Source: Cruorifilaria tuberocauda (lineage: Eukaryota > Nematoda > Chromadorea > Rhabditida > Onchocercidae). Taken from it: DNA of 27,940 nucleotides. Position 1 is the stretch's first letter; each line of letters starts with the position of its first letter. The notes under the pieces were generated by a model, which was not told where the DNA came from, did no database searches, and saw only the letters and a program-made list of their open reading frames with translations. This document shows positions 12,309 to 24,300 of this stretch, one piece after another. The position numbers and the translations under genes are program-made. Location of the stretch: assembly GCA_013365365.1 (NCBI GenBank), contig JABVXU010000658.1, positions 1-27,940 of the forward strand, written 5' to 3'.

Positions 12309-14238
12309 TCTAACCGATACATTTACTTTATGTTTTTAGCAAATAAACAATTGAATTTAAATTAACAAATATATTTTCTAGTATTTCTTATGAAGAAATT
12401 TTCACAATTTTTAAATATAATGATGAGAAAACTTTAAATTTGTAATTCAAGAAATTTTGAATTTTAAATATAAGTTACTTATTGTAAATAAAAAAAAAAT
12501 TTGTAAAACAGAAACACTGACAAGTTTGTTTATATTGAAATTATAGCTAGGTAGATAGATACCTGAATACATTATCTATATCAAGCTATCAAAGACTTAA
12601 AGGAATAGCAATTCTAAATTCGAGGAATTATTGGTAGTGGAAAATATGGCATAATCGATGAAGAAAATGTATGGTACATGGATACTATTAAATAATATCC
12701 AATTCGAGAAGTCATTGCCTTCTCCTACTTGTGGAATAACATGAAAGACAGGAATAACATGAAATTCTGCTTAATATTCATTTACTGATGAAAGCAACCT
12801 TTTTATTTTTTGAAAATTAAAAATACTAAACTGATAAGATGAAGATTACAGTACAGTTTGGATGAGTAATTGGGTATGTAACAGACTGATAACCACGTTA
12901 ACATTTATATTCGTTCCATATTGCAAACAAGGAATATTCTAACTCAAATCATACCCACCCCTTCATAAGCTGTCTATAGCTGTCAATCTATCCAACGTCC
13001 ACTGTTTCATATCCAAATTCATCTCAAAATATTGCACATAAAATACAAATCACAAGGGAACATTAGAATGCATCCATTCGTTTCATCCAAGACACATCAA
13101 ACATTTGATTATTTCCGGCTTGAATAATTTTAAAAACCATTTTAACAAAAATTTCTGACTTTTATAATTCAGTTTTTTCTTCTCAACCTTCGTTTGCCTA
13201 GAAATTAAACCGTACCGTTGCATATCAAAATAACACAAATAAGTTTAGCTTCGAATGCATATGAGCGTATTTGATACAATAATTTCTTTTCATCTACAAA
13301 AAAGAAAAAATTGATTTGTGAAAATATGAAATTTTAAATGTGATGCAATGTGCTGCAAAAATGTTAGATGTGTTAAGTAAGATATTGTTCTCTTACGACC
13401 ACTTTTTGACACCTTTAACAAGTGATTGTTAAAGTCTACTTTTAATATGTCGGATTATTAAGATGTAATAAAGGAGTGAAATGCAACAAAATACTTTTTA
13501 AATATGCATTTTAAATTGTATTTAGTCCTTATAAAACAACTGTTAGGAAGTAAAAGCAAATGAAAAAAAAGTAATACACATGTTTTTTGAAATTTTATCA
13601 TTTATCTTCAAAAGAGAAACAATAGTGAACAAATCAAAAACAATGCCAGAAAATTAATGATTACATTAATCTGCACTGGCAAGGCAAAATTAAAAAAGCC
13701 AAAAGTCAAAGGACTTTATAAATTTTCGATCGTTAAGAAAAAATCTAAAACTTGATATGTTTATGACAGATCAAATTTGCTTTTTTGTTGACTCTTATAT
13801 ACATGTGAATATGTATTAGTAACGTTGACAATCCTCTTTAAACAAGTATCAGTAACACTTGACAATCCTCTTTATGAAACGAAACTCCACAGCTTATCCA
13901 ACAATCCTTGAGATTTCACTGGTCCTGTTTCTCCGTCAACCTGCAAAACATGCTTACATTTGGTCATATTTTGATAAAATACATTTGATAAAATGCTTTT
14001 ACAATTTCACTCCATTCCAGCCCATAATAACACTTCTCTTCCACCCATTCGTTAAATGAAGATTAAAACACATAACAAAAAATTACTATCCTTAAAGACA
14101 AAATAGCCGACAAATTGCTTAACTTTAAGATAGGTCAATCAAGTAGTAGAGCTACATACAAGTTGTAAAGAGTTTCAACTACATACATGAAGAAATGTTT
14201 GAAAATAATACAAAAATAGAGTCAAAAACAAGTCTAGT
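12309..14238. other. Intergenic region between NUP35 and the zinc-finger gene
   Basis: About 1.9 kb of AT-rich DNA. An open stretch at 13859-14059 (+) has no recognisable motif and starts inside a repeat copy. Apart from the repeat at 13815-13874 I see nothing to annotate. No AATAAA was found close behind the NUP35 stop. Confidence 0.55.
13815..13874. repeat. Two-copy direct repeat, period about 34 bp
   Basis: A unit of about 25 bp, AGTAAC-x-x-TTGACAATCCTCTTTA, occurs at about 13815-13840 and 13849-13874, with differences confined to its first half. Confidence 0.75.
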
Positions 14239-16256
14239 TTATGAAATAAAATATTTAAAGCAACTTGCTCGGTAATAATTATCCATTGCATTGAAAGAAG
14301 TCTTCAGAGAACGAATTCCTGGACGGATGGATGAAGCGATTAATGAAGAATTAAAATCTGTATCTAGAAGAGGCGAGACTGGATGTGGTGAAGACAACGG
14401 ACCAACTCCACCCAAAAATGAATTTTCCGACGAAGATGATCGGTTAGTGATGAACTGCACACTGTTTTCGTTATTTGCTTGTGAAAATGGGTTGAGATAC
14501 TCTTCATCTTCCAAATTTAACAATTCCTGTAAACATAATGAAAATACTTGCAGATTGGTCCCAAAGCAAGATTAGAACGAAGAAGATAAGACCCACATGT
14601 AATTTGAAGTTGAAAATGAACGACAAACTTATTACCTCGTCATCAACTGGAATTACTCCTAAGCGCAACCGACCACCTACGATTTGACCGTTTCGAGAAA
14701 GAGCTTGCTGAGCGTGAATGGGTGAAGCATAACGCAAAAACATCCAATTGCCTTCTTTAGGAAACTAAAATGAGAATTATACAATATTTTTATGTTAATC
14801 ATCAAAATACACACATCATATTGAAAACAATGCAACGAAATAACAAATAAAAACGAAAAGTACCCGATGAGCAACAACCGTTCCATGTCGTGCAAATAAT
14901 TTAAGGATATTTGTTGCATCTTCTCGAGGGAAACCAAACACAGTAATCCAAAGAGCAGCAATTTCTTGTCTAAAGCAATCAATGCATAAACACTGAACAC
15001 CAACACGCCATTGCCAGTAAGTTCTAATTATCGTTTGGTAAGGATTTGATTCATAAAGAAAGAACGAAAAACTACTTACTGCGTTTGAAGGTCCCACGTG
15101 CTTGACAGATTTGTAGTTGCTAAATTTGAATCCTTCGGTACTTGTTGCGGAGATAGTAGTTCATCCCTCATAGAACGAAGAGGAGGATCTGAAAAAAAGT
15201 AAACTATACGGCTCAGATTTAAAAGGCAGAAAATGAATGAAGAAAAATACATTATTCGAAATAAAAATGAAACTGAAAAAGAAAAAAGTACCAGTTGTAA
15301 CATCTGATTCTTTTGAAGATGACTTTTGCACATCAACATCCATTAAAAAATCGTCATGCATACTGCCCGAAGTGACACTTCTTGTCTGTACCAATTTCGG
15401 TGACCAATGAACACTTTTGGCGCTTTGAGAACCTATTATTCAGGTAATTAACTTTATTTCGATTATTAAAATTGAAATTTTATCCGAATGTAGCTTGCAA
15501 GACATAAGAAAATTGCTTTCTTACACTTGCAGCAACGAATTAGCACAACCCAATCTGTTACTGTTGTCACAAAATAAGGTTTCCATGTCTTACAAGTTAC
15601 ACTATTTCTCAGAAATGTCTGCACATTTCATCCATGACAAGAGCAACAGGTGTGACAAACCTGAAGCACAAAATCATAATCTTAACTTTGAAATGAAATG
15701 GTTCGACTGAAAAATCATTCGTTAACTTGTTGAAATGAGATCCAAATCACTTCAACAGTAAAAAAAACACTATTCTGCACTTGGATTAAATCAATAACAA
15801 AAACATGAATTTTCATAAAAAACATAATGAATTGCAATGATTACTGCTTTTCGAAGTTACAGTTGCTCCATCATGTTCCAATAGTTGTCTTCCTGGAGTA
15901 TCAGCATCTGCAATAAACTGAAATTCATGGAATTTTCAGTCAAATCACTAAAAAACTCGTTAATAATTTCCTAAAATTTTATCTTCAAGGCCAAATTCGA
16001 CACAACACACAGTGATTTTCAAAATGAAATTAACATGGGATCTTGAATATATGGCTGTTATTGATAAACTGGTAAATGGTTGCTTTTCAAGAAAAACAAA
16101 ACTAATTATACCAAAGGACATAATTAAACTTCGACGTCTATTGCGAGGTCCAAAGAGGAAATTAGGCGTCGATTGTTGTTGCCCTGATAACTGTTCACTA
16201 TTATTTTTAGATAAACTATTATCAGAAAAGATTGAATTTTCAGATTTTGACATCAT
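14239..16256 (-). CDS. npp-19: Nucleoporin NUP35/Nup53 (NPP-19), MPPN RRM-type domain
   Basis: Seven exons, 16256-16112, 15907-15845, 15432-15292, 15188-15080, 14969-14864, 14764-14636 and 14526-14239, join in phase to a 326-aa protein, the same length as I recall for human NUP35. Family members sit in the inner ring of the nuclear pore complex, bind other nucleoporins and the pore membrane, and dimerise through an atypical RRM. That domain spans about residues 154-231: it opens ALWITVFGFPRED, with NILKLFARHGTV as its first helix, and continues NWMFLRYASP, HAQQALSRNGQIV and RLRLGVIPVDDE. The N-terminal half is Ser-rich with FLFG near residue 33 and DADTPGRQLL, matching the family's disordered region. 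The last exon is Ser/Pro-rich and ends in an aromatic segment (YYRASCFKYF), in the place of the family's amphipathic membrane-binding tail. Start: the first of two adjacent Met codons, 8 bases after a strong acceptor. The gene appears intact. Confidence 0.95.
15433..15844 (-). other. NUP35 intron, no further content seen
   Basis: A 412-bp intron between exons 15907-15845 and 15432-15292. A 71-codon open stretch on the plus strand (15495-15710) has no motif and I read it as chance. Confidence 0.6.
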
Positions 16257-16270
16257 AAAAAATCTGAAAA
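16257..16270 (-). promoter_or_regulatory. Candidate spliced-leader trans-splice site of NUP35
   Basis: A textbook nematode acceptor, AATTTTCAG, ends at 16264 on the minus strand, leaving only 7 bases (ATTTTTT) before the ATG. No outron donor was sought. This is the best trans-splice candidate in the window. Confidence 0.55.
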
Positions 16271-18239
16271 TTAAATTAATCTATCTAAATATTCGGGAAT
16301 ATTCCATATATGCTGTAAATCTACTCTTCTTATTCTCTTATCTCTTTTTTTACTGAAATTTTTTCATGTCTGATGTTAAATAAGAATATATATTATTAAG
16401 TGAGTGGAAAAAGTGATAATTGCAAAAAAAAAAACACAAGAACTTGGAGTAGGATTTCTAGATGTGAAAACCTTCAAGAATTTTACAGATGAAAAAACTA
16501 GAAGCCGTGAATAGCTCTCGAATTCTGATATTAGAAGTCTCGAGAAAGACTACAAACAAATTCATCTATTAAACATACCGACGATCCAATACCACGGAAA
16601 ATGCTGCAAATGTCAATCAACTGGTTTATATATAAGCTCAAATATGAACCGATAGGTTCGTATTTGGATTGCAACATTTCTCTTTGTTTTGTTTCAAAAG
16701 TTTAAAAATGAAATAATTTAGCCTAACAACATATATAGTTAATCATATGAGGTATTTTTCTTTTCCGTATCTATGTAACATTTAATTTACTATTTCAATA
16801 ATTCTATTTATCTCTTAATTTTATTCTTTTAGCACTATTCAATTACTATTCTTTCAAACATTCTCAATCAATTTCATCCCTTTATTTTTAGTAATTTTTT
16901 TTTCTTTTACCGTTACTATTTTCATTACTCTTTCATGACTTTTCATTTGCACTCTTCAGTGATAATTTTATCATCACTACTTTAGCAAAAATGATACGTC
17001 AGAAAATTAACGATAATTTAATAATCCCATTCCGGCATAATCGATTCTTAGTATGAGAAGTTAAGCAATGCTTTCGGTAATATTTTATGATATTTTCCGA
17101 TCAATCAATACTCATTTACTAGTAAAACATAAAATTTTTTAAATTTTCCTTGTACTAGCTAACGGATTTCTATTGTATTTTCTAGACATATTCACATATA
17201 TACTTCTCATTCATATTTCTTATCCTTCCAAAAAAAAAAATCTTATTAATATCGATAAAATAACTCCATTTATGATAGCAAAAATAATCAGTAATATGGT
17301 AGGCAATCAATGATACAGTAGACATAAAGTGATATAGTGCAGAGTAACATACTGTAGTTGTACTGTAGTTAAAATGAATGATTAAAATATAGCAAAAAAT
17401 TTTATAAATGATAACTTTGCTTACTTAACACTACACAACGAATAAATATTTCGATAAATTATGTACCGGTAAAATTTGATCAGTGAAAAGCAAAATGATA
17501 TATTATTATCTGTTTTCTTTTAATTGAGTAATTCATGTCTTGCAAAGTGTTTACATTCAATAAGCTAAAGATAGATACATATAAGGCCAAATGTCATTTA
17601 TGAAAGGAAATATGCAGTAGTAATTCATTCTGATTCTACAAATTATTTAGATTCCTTCATTTTATTCTCTCTTTTCGAGGACCCGTATGAAAAGTATAAC
17701 CTAATATAAAAGAAAAATATAAATCAGTGATAAAAGAATCTTCTATTTTCTTTTTATTCATCAATGATAACTTCTTTAGTAGTTACTAGTGGAAGTCATT
17801 GGTAGCTCTTCGATTAAAACAAAAATAAATAAATAAATAAAGGTAAAAGACTTCCAATAGTTAAGTATTCTAAAATTCTATAAGTAATATACTGTTAAAT
17901 AAGATTGAATAAACTGATTGAGATTCTTTAAATTTAAATTTTGATTCATTTTTAAATAATCAAAATGATAAAATTAATTTCGGTTTTCGTTAAAAGGTTT
18001 TATAACACTTAAAAAATTTCAATGAATCGAAAAATTAATTAAAAGATGTTATGACGATGATTTAATTCCGAAAAAAATTACAATCAATGATTCAAATTGA
18101 ATGCAAACAAAATCATACAATTCTTGAATAATGATTTCTCCGTCTTTGACATACGTTTTTTTTTTGTTCGTTAAATTTGCAATATCAACTGATTAAAAGC
18201 TTTTAGTTATGATGGATCAAATGGTATTATATTATCAAA
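16271..18239. other. Intergenic region between the myosin gene and NUP35
   Basis: Just under 2 kb with no gene. It holds a short hairpin beside a TATATATAA run (16623-16666), an AAAT simple repeat (about 17822-17841) and generally AT-rich sequence. It should include the NUP35 promoter or outron. Confidence 0.55.
16639..16666. repeat. Short inverted repeat (12-bp arms, 4-bp loop)
   Basis: CAAATATGAACC (16639-16650), GATA loop, GGTTCGTATTTG (16655-16666). One of the 12 pairs is not Watson-Crick (a G-T wobble in one orientation). A TTTATATATAAG run lies directly to the left. Confidence 0.7.
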
Positions 18240-18245
18240 TTTATT
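18240..18245 (-). terminator. Likely AATAAA polyadenylation signal of the myosin gene
   Basis: AATAAA on the minus strand, 30 bases past the TAG stop (18277-18275). A 3' UTR this short is common in nematodes. Confidence 0.55.
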
Positions 18246-18265
18246 ATCATTTCACAGTTATATCA

Positions 18266-18361
18266 TTGTTGTTGCTATTCCGTTGTTGTTGTTGTTGTTG
18301 TTGCTATTTCTGCTGCTATTGTTGTTGTTTCTGCTATTGTTGTTGTTGTTGTTGTATTCGT
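18266..18361. repeat. TTG/CAA trinucleotide microsatellite within the last myosin exon
   Basis: Interrupted TTG repeats on the plus strand, with CTA, CTG and TTC variants. In the myosin frame (minus strand) they read as ACA/GCA/ATA/GAA codons, giving a Thr-rich tail with Ala, Ile and Glu, up to the stop at 18275. Confidence 0.9.
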
Positions 18362-21300
18362 TTCAGATATTCCCATTTTATTTTCCAACATAGCAACATC
18401 TGCTTCCATTTCTGATTGGTCTGCAGCTAACAACAAATCAATAATTTATTATTAGCTTATTTTTTAATCGTTACATATAAAATTCTAATCTGCAAATTTA
18501 AAAATTTTTCTTAAATTTAAAAAGGAATGGATATAGCATAGAAAAAAAAAATAAACTCATAATTTGTAGCTCAATTCTTGTGTTTTCTGTGTATGTATTT
18601 TTGTATTTTTAATCAATAATATAAATCGTACGTTTTAAAAGTTCAATTTCACGATATTGTCGACGTATTTTTGTTTTCAAACTTGCATTTTCATCACGTA
18701 ATGCTTCCAATTCAGTATGTGCTATCCGATATTGATGTTCCCATGTTTCGCCATAAACACCTTGTGATTTGTTGATATTTTCAAGATGATTAACCTAGAA
18801 AAAGTATACTTCCATAATACCATACAAAAAAGGGAAAAAGAAAAACGAAGTGTTGCAATTACGCTTTCAAAGTTTTTCAAATCAGATTAGGTTTTATCGT
18901 TAATCGTTATAAATTATCTGTATCACCTATCAATCGAAAATTCCAGAATACTTGATTGATTTTCAAAATGATTTAATAGTATTTAATTTTTTAATTTTTA
19001 CTTGTGTCAAAGCTCGATTAAGTTGTGATGTTCTAATATTAAGTTCTTTTTGTAACACTTCAATTGCTTCGTCTTCTTTGGCATCTCGTTTTTTCACTTC
19101 ATTTGCTCGTGATAAAGCATCCATTTTCAATCTCATCTTTCTTCTATAATACATCTTTTTAAACAAAAGTTAATGTAATTTATGAAGGTGAAGGATTGAA
19201 TTATTAATTTGAAATTACCTTTCTTCTAAAATTTCCGTTTGTCCATCTTTTACCGCTTTTTCATACTTATTCCGTACATGTTCCAGTTCATTTTGAGTTC
19301 TCTTCATGCGTAATTCATATTCATGATTTTTCCTCACTTCATCCGCTAATGATTGTTCCAATTGTTTTACGGAAATGTCCAATGTACGAACCTTTTGTGA
19401 TAGTGTATCTCGTTCCTTAAATACTTCTTGTTTGTTTAAAATTATTGGAAACATGACGGATGACAAACGGTTGCATACGATTCGAAGTGAGATAAATGTA
19501 ATGAAAAGATAACGAAAATTAATCAATCTTGAAGTTCGATATTTTCAAAGGTTTCTAACCATCATCCAAGAGACAAGAATATTATAATATTGATGGTGAA
19601 CTCTGAACTCACTTTTTCATTTTCTGCTAAAGTTGATTTATACACTTCAATTTCACGTTTCATCATTTGTGTATCGGTATGTGCGGAAGCAATTTGCCTT
19701 TCCAATTGTGAGATTTTTCGCTCGTTAGCAAATTGGCTTTGTGATGAACTCCTGGAGAGATTATATGGATCACCCTGAAAGCATTCAGTTCTCACTATCA
19801 GTACCAATATAATCATTTTACGATCAGTGAATTGAAATTACCATATTCATTAAATAAAACGAAGAAGAAAGGAAATATATGATTGACTTACCGAATAATA
19901 ACTCAATGAAAATGTTGAAGGACTGCGAAATCCGGAAGCAAATTTATTTTCTGGCTCAACCGTTCGTCTGCTTAATGTACGAATGGATCCGACGGATCCG
20001 ATTGAACTAGAAGAGTACTGTCGACTACCCAAACGACTTTGTCTACCACCAGATGCTAAAATAAAAAAGATTTTAAAAATAATACTTTTAATAGAAAATT
20101 ATGATTAAGAATTCATTTTTGATCATTAATGAATATTAGTCCATTTTGAAATAAAATATCAAATTTGCTTCTTTTATTAGCCAATGATATTAATTTGATT
20201 GCTTTGTGAAGTCATAATTTGTCACATTATCGATATTTTCCAATCGATCGATACCGCGTATCATTTATTATTATATAACCAGTGGAAAACGTTTATCATT
20301 TATTTCAAGAAGTTTAAAAAGCTATATTGTGAAGTCGTCACAATCTAAACTGATGAATCCATTACCATAATCTGATTCAACGGAAGATTCTCGTTCTTTT
20401 TCGGCAAATTCAAGTTTCATTTTTTGCGTCTTATTTTCCGCTTCCAGTCTGGAAATTTACATCCAAATTTGTGATTTTGAATATATTAAATAAGCTAATT
20501 AACCATTAATTTCATTTACTAATGTTTTTATTACATCAAAATGCCTACATCCTTTATATAGTTACAGTATGATTGTATGTATTAAAAGATAATGTTGATA
20601 AAATTTACTTCTGATAAGCTCTTTTCAATTCATCTAAACGATTCTGTAATTCATCCTTTGATCGCTTATGAATTTTTTTCATTTCAGCTATATTTGTTCT
20701 TGATTCCTCAGTTGTCTGGTCCAATTTATTTTCCAATCTTCGAATCTCCTTATCTTTCTCACGGCAGCTTTCCTTCTAAAATTCGGTCATACAAATTTTT
20801 ATCAAATTCAAATTTTAACTTCGATTATCAATATGTTCGTAATTTCAATACATAGGAATTGATTAAAAACATTAGTACAAAAGTAAAATCAAAAGCAAAA
20901 GTAAGATCTTAAGTTATTTATCTAATAATTAAGATGATAATTAATTTCTAAATTACTACTGTCTAATTAATAATCAAACCAATGTTTCCATTTTTGTCAT
21001 TGTTTTTTGTGCATTTTCTTTCAACTTTTCCAGCTCGTATTCTTGTTCAGCTCTTTCATTTTCCAACTTTTTCCTTGCTTTTTTCTCCGCTATCATTATA
21101 CCATCAAATTTATTATTCTTTTCCTACAAATTAACGTTATCAGCCAGATCTATACGATTGTATCATTTATTATTGTCATTATTTTTATCATCAAAAATTT
21201 CCCATTATCATCACTTCACTAAGAGATCATTATTATCAGCTATCATTTATTTCAGTCAATACAGTTATTAATTTGATTTTTTAATTTCGGAAAATTCAGT

Positions 21301-24300
21301 TTATTCAAATAAATATATTACATTGTTTTAATGAACAAAAAAAGGTACATTTAACTGTTTTTCAATAAATAAATTATTTCGATTGAATTTTCGTATGAAA
21401 AAATGACCACTATTATATTTAATAAATCATTATATCAACAGTTTATAATCAATTGATTTATCAGTATTTATCATTTGTTGAGAAAGATTTTATCAAATAT
21501 GTATTTCTTTTTTTTTTGCTGATAAAACAATTAGATATTACGAACATTTAATTCCGTAACAGAACGTTGCAAGTCTGCAATTACATCCGCTTGTTGACTA
21601 TTTTGCTCAGTTAATTTTTTCACTTGTTCTTTCAGTCTGAAATTTTCATAATATGAAGTAAAATTTTTTTCTATTATTAATAAACAGGAAAACTAGTTCA
21701 ATTTTTGAGATAAGATGATATGATATTGATATTTTTTCTGAACTGATAAGAGATAAAGTTATATTTAAACTTTCCACATATCACTCATTTCAAGCTGTTT
21801 TTCTAGATAGAACGAAATATTTGTACTTTATCATTTGAAATAGAATTTAGCCTTAAGAAAAGTGCATTATTTTTTTTCTTTTTGCAGATAACAATTGTTT
21901 TGAATTTTTCCATTTAAAAATGCCCTAGTTTCAAGTCCTTCCTAAAATTTTACTTTATCATTAAAGACTAACTGCTTAACCGAACTATTATTTATAGATA
22001 TAAAATTAGGTTAAAAGATATTTTTTCTAGGCATACTCTTGGATTGTATTTGATTCTTTGTTTCGTTCCTTATCCAGCAATTGTATTTTTAAGTCCATTT
22101 CCTTTTTAGCTTTCTCACATATTTCTAAATCATTCTCGATTTTTCGTCGAAGTTCATATTCTCGTTCATAATCATGCTTGCACTGCAAGCTATCCATTAT
22201 TGATATTATATTTATTAATGTCTCCAAGTGTACTTTTTTTACTTAACTCTTTTCTACGTATATTATTGCATTATAATCTCGAAAAAAATTATTAAAAAAA
22301 ATCACTATAAAATAATGATAATCTTTGAATCAATCAATCATTCAATCTTTTAATTTATTTTAAATTAATTTACCATTAAATTTTGCTAATTTTCAGTTTA
22401 TACGAAAATACGATTTATTTATTTATTTATTTTTCTTAAATTATCGATAAAAATTTACTACAGGACTGAAATTCTGATTAAACAGTTAAAGTTTATAGTA
22501 ATTATAGGTTAATAACAAATGAAATAATTTGTGATACTAAAATTAAAATTTGTGGTTTACTTCGTTCTACAAATAATTGAATAGGACATTAAAAAATTTC
22601 TTTCTCTTGTTAAAAGAAAGAAAATAATTAAAGTTTCAACAAAAAAAGAAGGAGAAAAAAAATTTTTTAATCTCTCTAATAAGCCTTAATCAATTAATTA
22701 ATCATTACTAATTTTGCTAATTTAAACCAGAGCTTCGTCTGTTTCTTATTTTTGCTCATTTTTCAACTAACTTTCATTTGAATAAACTTGTTAAATAAGT
22801 TGTCAATAGAATCACTAATGATCAATCATTCATTATTACTTCTAACATTTCAATTATTTCCTTACTTTGTGCAGCTGACTCTCGAGATCCTTTTTTTCAT
22901 TTTCAGTAATTTCAATCTTCTTTTCATTTTCTTGCAGACAGTTGTGTATTTTCTGTAACGCAAAAGTAAAATTATCAGATTTGCAACTAAATTATAAATT
23001 TTGTTTTATCTTAAAAAAACTGAAGATAAAAATTTGTTCTATCTTAATTGTCTATTATCTTATTAGCTAAATTTTAAAAATCTTAAATGTTTAAAAAAGA
23101 TCATTTTTGAAATCAAAAAAAAAAGGCGAGAAATTCTTAACGTTTTTTTTTTCTGAACAAATAATGATTACTGTAACTAAAATTGTAGATTTAATTTTTT
23201 TTAATTACTGATTTTTCGCTCTTTTTTTTGTAAATTTACTTTTCATTTTCACTGATTAAAACTTACAAGTTAATTAATATTACCTGAGATATGAATTAGA
23301 ACATGATATTTTCTTAGCTAAATTTTAAAAATGATAGCATTTTCCGATCAGTTAAATGTGATACACTATTATCATCAAATTCCTCCCACATTACTGATAA
23401 ACTGATGAACTTGCGGCAGAATTTAAAATTTCGCGCATTACCATAACTTTGGCATGTTGTTCATCAAATCTTTTCTCCATCATTTCCATAAGTTCTTCAT
23501 GTCGTGTTAATTCTTCTTTCATTTCAGCATTCTGCCAAATATGCAATTCCTTTTCATTTTCAAGCTAAAAAAGGAAACATCATTTAAAATTTAAATTCTA
23601 ATTAACCGTATTATAAAATATTTCACACAACTTCCCGAAAATTTAAAATATAAATCCGACTTCGAAAACAGACCAGCAAACAATATTTGAAAGTAAAAAG
23701 AAACATACATTTTTGATTTTGCTATTAGCTTCATCCAATAGTTTTTGAATCTGATCATAATTATCTTGCAGATTGCTTAATTCCTAAATTAAAAGAAATT
23801 TTTCATTGTTAAATTAATAGGATTACAATGAAATATACTAATACTATTATAATACTATGATTTTAAGAAAGCAATATATCATTTCATTGATTAGATAAAT
23901 TATTAAACTTTAAAATATCAACTCAAATTCAACGTACTAAAATTCACCAAACGCAATTAACACCAAGTTGTTATGAACAAAATATGATATCAATCAATCT
24001 TACCTTTGTTAGTTCATTATTTGTTTTCGATAATTCTTCCAACTTAACTTTATCCTTATTTAATGGTATAAGTTCCTTCACTATCAATAGCAATCGATAC
24101 CAACTCCACTTGGAAGTTTCAATGAAATATCGAATATTATTCTGAATAATTAAAATTCCTTCTCTGAAAATTAAATTCATTTTAATTTATAAAATAAATA
24201 TTAAATTGTTTACAATAGAAATAGAAATATATGAAATTCATGAAATACCTATTCTTAAGTAATTGTTGATAACGTTGTTGTTCCAAATGCCATCGTATTG

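Noticed and set aside
14291..14575. 94-codon plus-strand frame
   Set aside because: It is the antisense of the well-supported last NUP35 exon.
17021..17075. Possible 5S rRNA fragment (ATCCCAT ... GAAGTTAAGCAA)
   Set aside because: Two short blocks resemble 5S rRNA, but the spacing is wrong and the flanks do not continue the match or fold.
18209..18415. Plus-strand frame with long cysteine runs
   Set aside because: Produced by the TTG/TGT microsatellite read in another frame; antisense to the last myosin exon.
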